Source: an uncultured Paraburkholderia sp. (GTDB lineage: Bacteria > Pseudomonadota > Gammaproteobacteria > Burkholderiales > Burkholderiaceae). From it: a stretch of 64,000 nt of DNA. Below the pieces are notes generated by a model, which ran no database searches, was not told the origin of the DNA, and saw only the letters and a program-made list of their open reading frames with translations. A program made the translations under genes and the position numbers. The stretch's first letter is position 1. Each line of letters opens with the position of its first letter. Positions 63,861 through 64,000 of the stretch are shown here, piece after piece. Location: assembly GCA_940746715.1 (NCBI GenBank), contig CALNWN010000003.1, forward strand, positions 124,001 to 188,000. The letters are read 5' to 3'.

Positions 63861-64000
63861 CTCAACCGGCGCTCTTCCATAACGCGGGGCGCGTCCGTAT
63901 TCTCCATCCACCGTGTAGCGAGGTTCGCATCGCAGTTGGCCAGGCAGTCAGCGCGGATCGTGCTGGCTTTCGTAACATTGGCGCCGGATCATGTAGCCGG

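Overview
The window is GC-rich chromosomal DNA of a beta-proteobacterium. The gene order (ruvX-pyrR-pyrB-pyrC-plsC, apaH, rmlBACD-wzm-wzt, a phosphomannomutase, waaC-kdoO-waaA, then a urease operon) and the protein sequences point to Burkholderia sensu lato (Burkholderia, Paraburkholderia or Caballeronia). This assignment comes from remembered family and synteny patterns, not from a search. I see no rRNA or tRNA gene, no CRISPR array and no intact insertion sequence.

Layout. 1-3436: pyrimidine/phospholipid operon, with pyrB and pyrC joined by an internal deletion. 3463-5476: apaH and a doubly broken GDP-sugar reductase gene. 5910-24218: main O-antigen block on the plus strand. It holds rmlBACD (dTDP-L-rhamnose), a rhamnosyltransferase-like protein, the ABC exporter Wzm/Wzt, a methyltransferase, a cassette for a 3-amino-3,6-dideoxyhexose (acyltransferase, five-bladed propeller, FemAB/GNAT, FdtA- and FdtB-like enzymes), glycosyltransferases, a duplicated GT-C-type membrane protein with one truncated copy, and a sulfotransferase. 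24327-34478: minus-strand block with a YfhO-like/GT2 in-frame fusion, an epimerase, GT2 enzymes, two GtrA-domain proteins and manC. 34815-39539: GT2, then a WbpV/WbpL/WbpM-like set that makes UDP-QuiNAc/FucNAc and starts glycan assembly on undecaprenyl phosphate. 39540-44401: about 4.9 kb of decayed plasmid or island DNA. 44402-51816: a second WecA-like initiator, a frameshifted chemoreceptor, galE, two glycosyltransferases and a flippase. 52029-56999: phosphomannomutase and LPS-core genes waaC, kdoO, waaA. 57024-60214: urease operon with a ureB-ureC deletion and no visible ureD. 60421-64000: a graveyard with an orphan HTH antitoxin-like gene, two CdiA/hemagglutinin scraps, an SDR with a stop at codon 6 and a broken LysR gene.

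How it works together. RmlB makes the dTDP-4-keto-6-deoxyglucose that both RmlC/D and FdtA/B draw on. ManC and the phosphomannomutase supply GDP-mannose, and GalE and WbpV/WbpM supply UDP-sugars. WbpL- or WecA-like enzymes start chains on the carrier lipid, the glycosyltransferases extend them, and Wzm/Wzt exports them. A methyltransferase, acyltransferases and a sulfotransferase decorate them. WaaC, KdoO and WaaA build the inner core that receives the O-chain.

The strongest overall signal is gene decay: more than ten loci carry an internal deletion, a single-base indel, a nonsense codon or a truncation, while most surface-polysaccharide genes are intact. This fits either a host-restricted Burkholderia lineage in reductive evolution or an error-prone draft assembly; the sequence alone cannot decide. 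The most unusual intact items are the amino-sugar modification cassette, the sulfotransferase, the homopolymer-dependent membrane-protein/GT2 fusion, a perfect 28-bp palindrome before waaC and a perfect 12-bp-stem hairpin inside manC.
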